Shown piece by piece: positions 38,476 to 40,420 of a stretch of DNA of 40,420 bases. Each line of letters opens with the position of its first letter. The stretch's first letter is position 1. The notes beneath the pieces were generated by a model. The model worked only from the letters and a program-made list of their open reading frames with translations. It ran no database searches and was not told the DNA's origin. The stretch lies in the IMG/VR virus record IMGVR_UViG_3300036768_000456, positions 1 through 40,420 of that record; one strand, 5' to 3'. This stretch comes from a virus. The translations under genes and the position numbers were made by a program.

Positions 38476-40420
38476 TTTTATGCCCTCCGTTCTTATATTG
38501 TTCTTCGTTCCAATAAGTGACCACCCCCTTTTGTATCTTATCTGTAATTATTCCATAAGCATAACTTCCAGAGGGAGTTTGTATTTTTCCTAATGCCATA
38601 TTTGCAGTTTGGAACCCGTCGTTTGAAAAAGCCAGAACGTTATTTGTCATCCATATTTGTTCTGGAAAAAACGAAGATGTGTTTGTATCATATTTTCTGG
38701 CACGAAGTCCCGTCTGGTCAATTTTTATTTCCTGATTCGTGTTGCTTACGATATTGTTTACAGTGGCGTCTAGGGCGGATGTTATAAATGTACTAACGTC
38801 ATTTTTGTAATTTTTCTCCCAATTATCCCATCCTTGAATATTAAAAGAAACGGTTGCTCCTGTTTTTACTGTTTGCCCGACTAAATCGCTATACACAAAG
38901 TTTCCGTTATCTAGTCGAACACGGTTGCTAAACGTCATTGTAAAATCTTCAGGATTATCAAAAGAAAACGATAATTCCAAAAGAACAACGGTCGCTAAAC
39001 CATAGTTAAGCCATGTTCCCGGAGAGAAACCGTCTTCGTTTGCAAGCACGATTGTTTCCAAAGCGTTTATGTCTTTTATTTCAGCAACAACAGAACATCC
39101 CGGAACGATTTGGGAGGTAAAAACATTAAAGGATTCCATTTCCGTATAATTAGCGGAATCAATTGTTATTTCGTATCTAGGAACTGATATTTTAGATAAC
39201 ACAGTAACCGCTTGATTAAATAACTCTGTCTCTGCTTCCTGAACCTCTACAGGAGTCATGTTGTCTGTCTTAATTATATTGTCGTTTTTGTAAGTATTCT
39301 CATATATAAAGTTTTGAAGTTCTGCTAAGGCGTCTTCGGTAAAATTTTGTTCAAAGGAACATAGACTATTTATACCATTTAGCCAATATACATAGCCATC
39401 AATCTGAGTTTGCTTATTTGTGATTTCTGTTTGCTTCTGGTCTATTTCCGCTTGTTTGGCGGCCATTTGTGCCAAAATATCGTCATAAGGTTCTCCCGCC
39501 TGAATTCTAACCGCCTGAACCTGCTCTAATGCGGCATACTCCGCTTCCAGGTCAGATAACTCTCCCTGTAAAACAATAAGTTCAGAATTGGCGTCTTTAT
39601 AATATAATAATGTTTGTAAATATTCTGCTCTGTATATTTCAATGGTGTTTTCCCAAGAATTTATTTGATTTATCAAATCCTGACTCATCCATTGTGTAGA
39701 CTTGAAATAATCAAAATTATATATTTTGTTTGTCCCTAAGGGATTTACCTCTCTTATCGAAAGGTTTCCTCCCCCATACACAGAAAGGCATGTTGTTATT
39801 TCATCACTTTTTTCTGAAAAAGAAGCCTCTTTTATAAGGTTGTCAAAACTAAGATAAATATCAGTCTCGGTAACTGCATTTTCAACAGAAATGGCGGTTA
39901 TTGTTCTATTATCTGTATCAAAAATAAAAACACATTCGAAGGCTGTAGTTACGTCATTCACAAGAAACGAATATATACTCGTGTCTGATACATTAAATGT
40001 TCTATATTTTGCCAACAAACTACCATCTACTGTATTTATAGACCAGTTTGGGGCCAAAACAATCATGTCCCCCAATATTGTTCCTGCGGGAGTTATTGGG
40101 TCGTATAACTTCTTTGTCCCTGTATATACAGAAACGCGCCGCGCATTAAGCTCGTTTTCAAGAGCCATGCACGAAACGTCTTTATAGGAAACAGCCCCGT
40201 CCATTTTCTCTTCCACGTTTACTATCTGAAAATAACCAAATCCCGATATTTTAATAATTCTTTTATTTTTTAAATAATAATACGCTTCTATCGCAGTAGA
40301 ACCACCATCTATAGATTCTGGAAACTTAAAAGAAAATTCTGATAAAGCATTAAACCTAAGTGTAAGTTTTGTATCATACGCGAGACTAAGAGAATATAGT
40401 TCTTCTTTGTTTGGGTTACA
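38468..40420 (-). CDS. tail tip / tail endopeptidase-type protein, 5' end beyond the window
   Basis: The frame is open to the right edge: the 68 codons upstream of an internal GTG (40216) contain no stop and read as a sensible start of a tail protein (ending FGYFQIVNVEEKMDG), so the true start lies outside. About 650 residues are visible. It has a beta-rich N-terminal part like phage tail hub proteins, a coiled-coil segment (about 250-350, ELSDLEAEYAALEQVQAVRI), and a YEITIDSANYTEMESFNVF segment. The length and position fit siphovirus baseplate hub/tail-endopeptidase proteins. It ends in TAG overlapping the fibre start. Confidence 0.75.
   Translation of the reverse strand, partial: CNPNKEELYSLSLAYDTKLTLRFNALSEFSFKFPESIDGGSTAIEAYYYLKNKRIIKISGFGYFQIVNVEEKMDGAVSYKDVSCMALENELNARRVSVYTGTKKLYDPITPAGTILGDMIVLAPNWSINTVDGSLLAKYRTFNVSDTSIYSFLVNDVTTAFECVFIFDTDNRTITAISVENAVTETDIYLSFDNLIKEASFSEKSDEITTCLSVYGGGNLSIREVNPLGTNKIYNFDYFKSTQWMSQDLINQINSWENTIEIYRAEYLQTLLYYKDANSELIVLQGELSDLEAEYAALEQVQAVRIQAGEPYDDILAQMAAKQAEIDQKQTEITNKQTQIDGYVYWLNGINSLCSFEQNFTEDALAELQNFIYENTYKNDNIIKTDNMTPVEVQEAETELFNQAVTVLSKISVPRYEITIDSANYTEMESFNVFTSQIVPGCSVVAEIKDINALETIVLANEDGFSPGTWLNYGLATVVLLELSFSFDNPEDFTMTFSNRVRLDNGNFVYSDLVGQTVKTGATVSFNIQGWDNWEKNYKNDVSTFITSALDATVNNIVSNTNQEIKIDQTGLRARKYDTNTSSFFPEQIWMTNNVLAFSNDGFQTANMALGKIQTPSGSYAYGIITDKIQKGVVTYWNEEQYKNGGHKNE

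Noticed and set aside
1-40420. Genome-wide TGA = Trp (translation table 4).
   Set aside because: All large genes use only TGG for Trp, and TGA ends several genes in ATGA overlaps (for example 13263-13265) where read-through gives nonsense. Only local or gene-specific recoding remains possible.

Overview
This window is part of the genome of a tailed double-stranded DNA bacteriophage. It is AT-rich by eye, with densely packed, often overlapping genes, strong Shine-Dalgarno (SD) sites and near-consensus sigma70-type promoters. A long plus-strand block (about 0.1-33.7 kb) carries lysogeny/accessory, nucleotide-metabolism, tRNA and replication genes. It meets a minus-strand tail block (33.7 kb to the right edge) at a perfect bidirectional terminator. 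Capsid, portal, terminase and lysis genes are not present, so the genome continues beyond the window. The host is not stated. A Thr/Pro-rich tail on one secreted protein and SLH domains on another resemble surface proteins of Anaerolineae (Chloroflexota); a Chloroflexota host is only an inference.

Layout. 0-0.6 kb: partial gene, small ORF and a HigA-like regulator. 0.7-3 kb: RNA-repair pair (RNA ligase, polynucleotide kinase fused to an HD domain). 3-14.9 kb: many small accessory genes with a CMP/dCMP-type deaminase, a dNMP kinase, a SLOG/DUF2493 protein, a nucleotidyltransferase, a tyrosine integrase with its own promoter, a papain-like protein and a stand-alone DEDD exonuclease. 14.9-16.2 kb: two tandem promoters, four tRNA genes (Trp, Lys, Ile, Arg), a PD-(D/E)XK-like nuclease and about 300 nt of apparently structured non-coding RNA. 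16.3-24.5 kb: replication core (Sak4-like ATPase, SSB, Prim-Pol primase, DnaB helicase, family-B polymerase) interrupted by a secreted beta-helix gene. 24.5-31.6 kb: SprT-like protein, three methyltransferase-like genes, a broken ThyX-like gene, class II ribonucleotide reductase and dUTPase. 31.5-33.7 kb: a secreted FAD oxidoreductase with SLH domains. 33.7-40.4 kb, minus strand: tail/baseplate and fibre genes, one with an Ntn-hydrolase (HslV-like) head on a beta-repeat fibre.

How the genes fit together. The phage makes dNTPs (reductase, dUTPase, dNMP kinase, deaminase, possibly ThyX) and replicates with its own primase, helicase, SSB and polymerase. It brings tRNAs matched to its AT-rich codons, and it can probably repair cleaved RNA. 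Two exported proteins encoded among the early genes may change the host surface.

Most unusual observations. (1) Several small genes contain in-frame TGA exactly where Trp is expected, and the phage carries a tRNA-Trp(CCA) whose anticodon stem looks weakened, while TGA still looks like a normal stop elsewhere. (2) An unidentified structured RNA lies in the tRNA cluster. (3) A phage encodes an SLH-anchored FAD oxidoreductase. (4) Several small genes carry single-base homopolymer frameshifts while all the large genes are intact.
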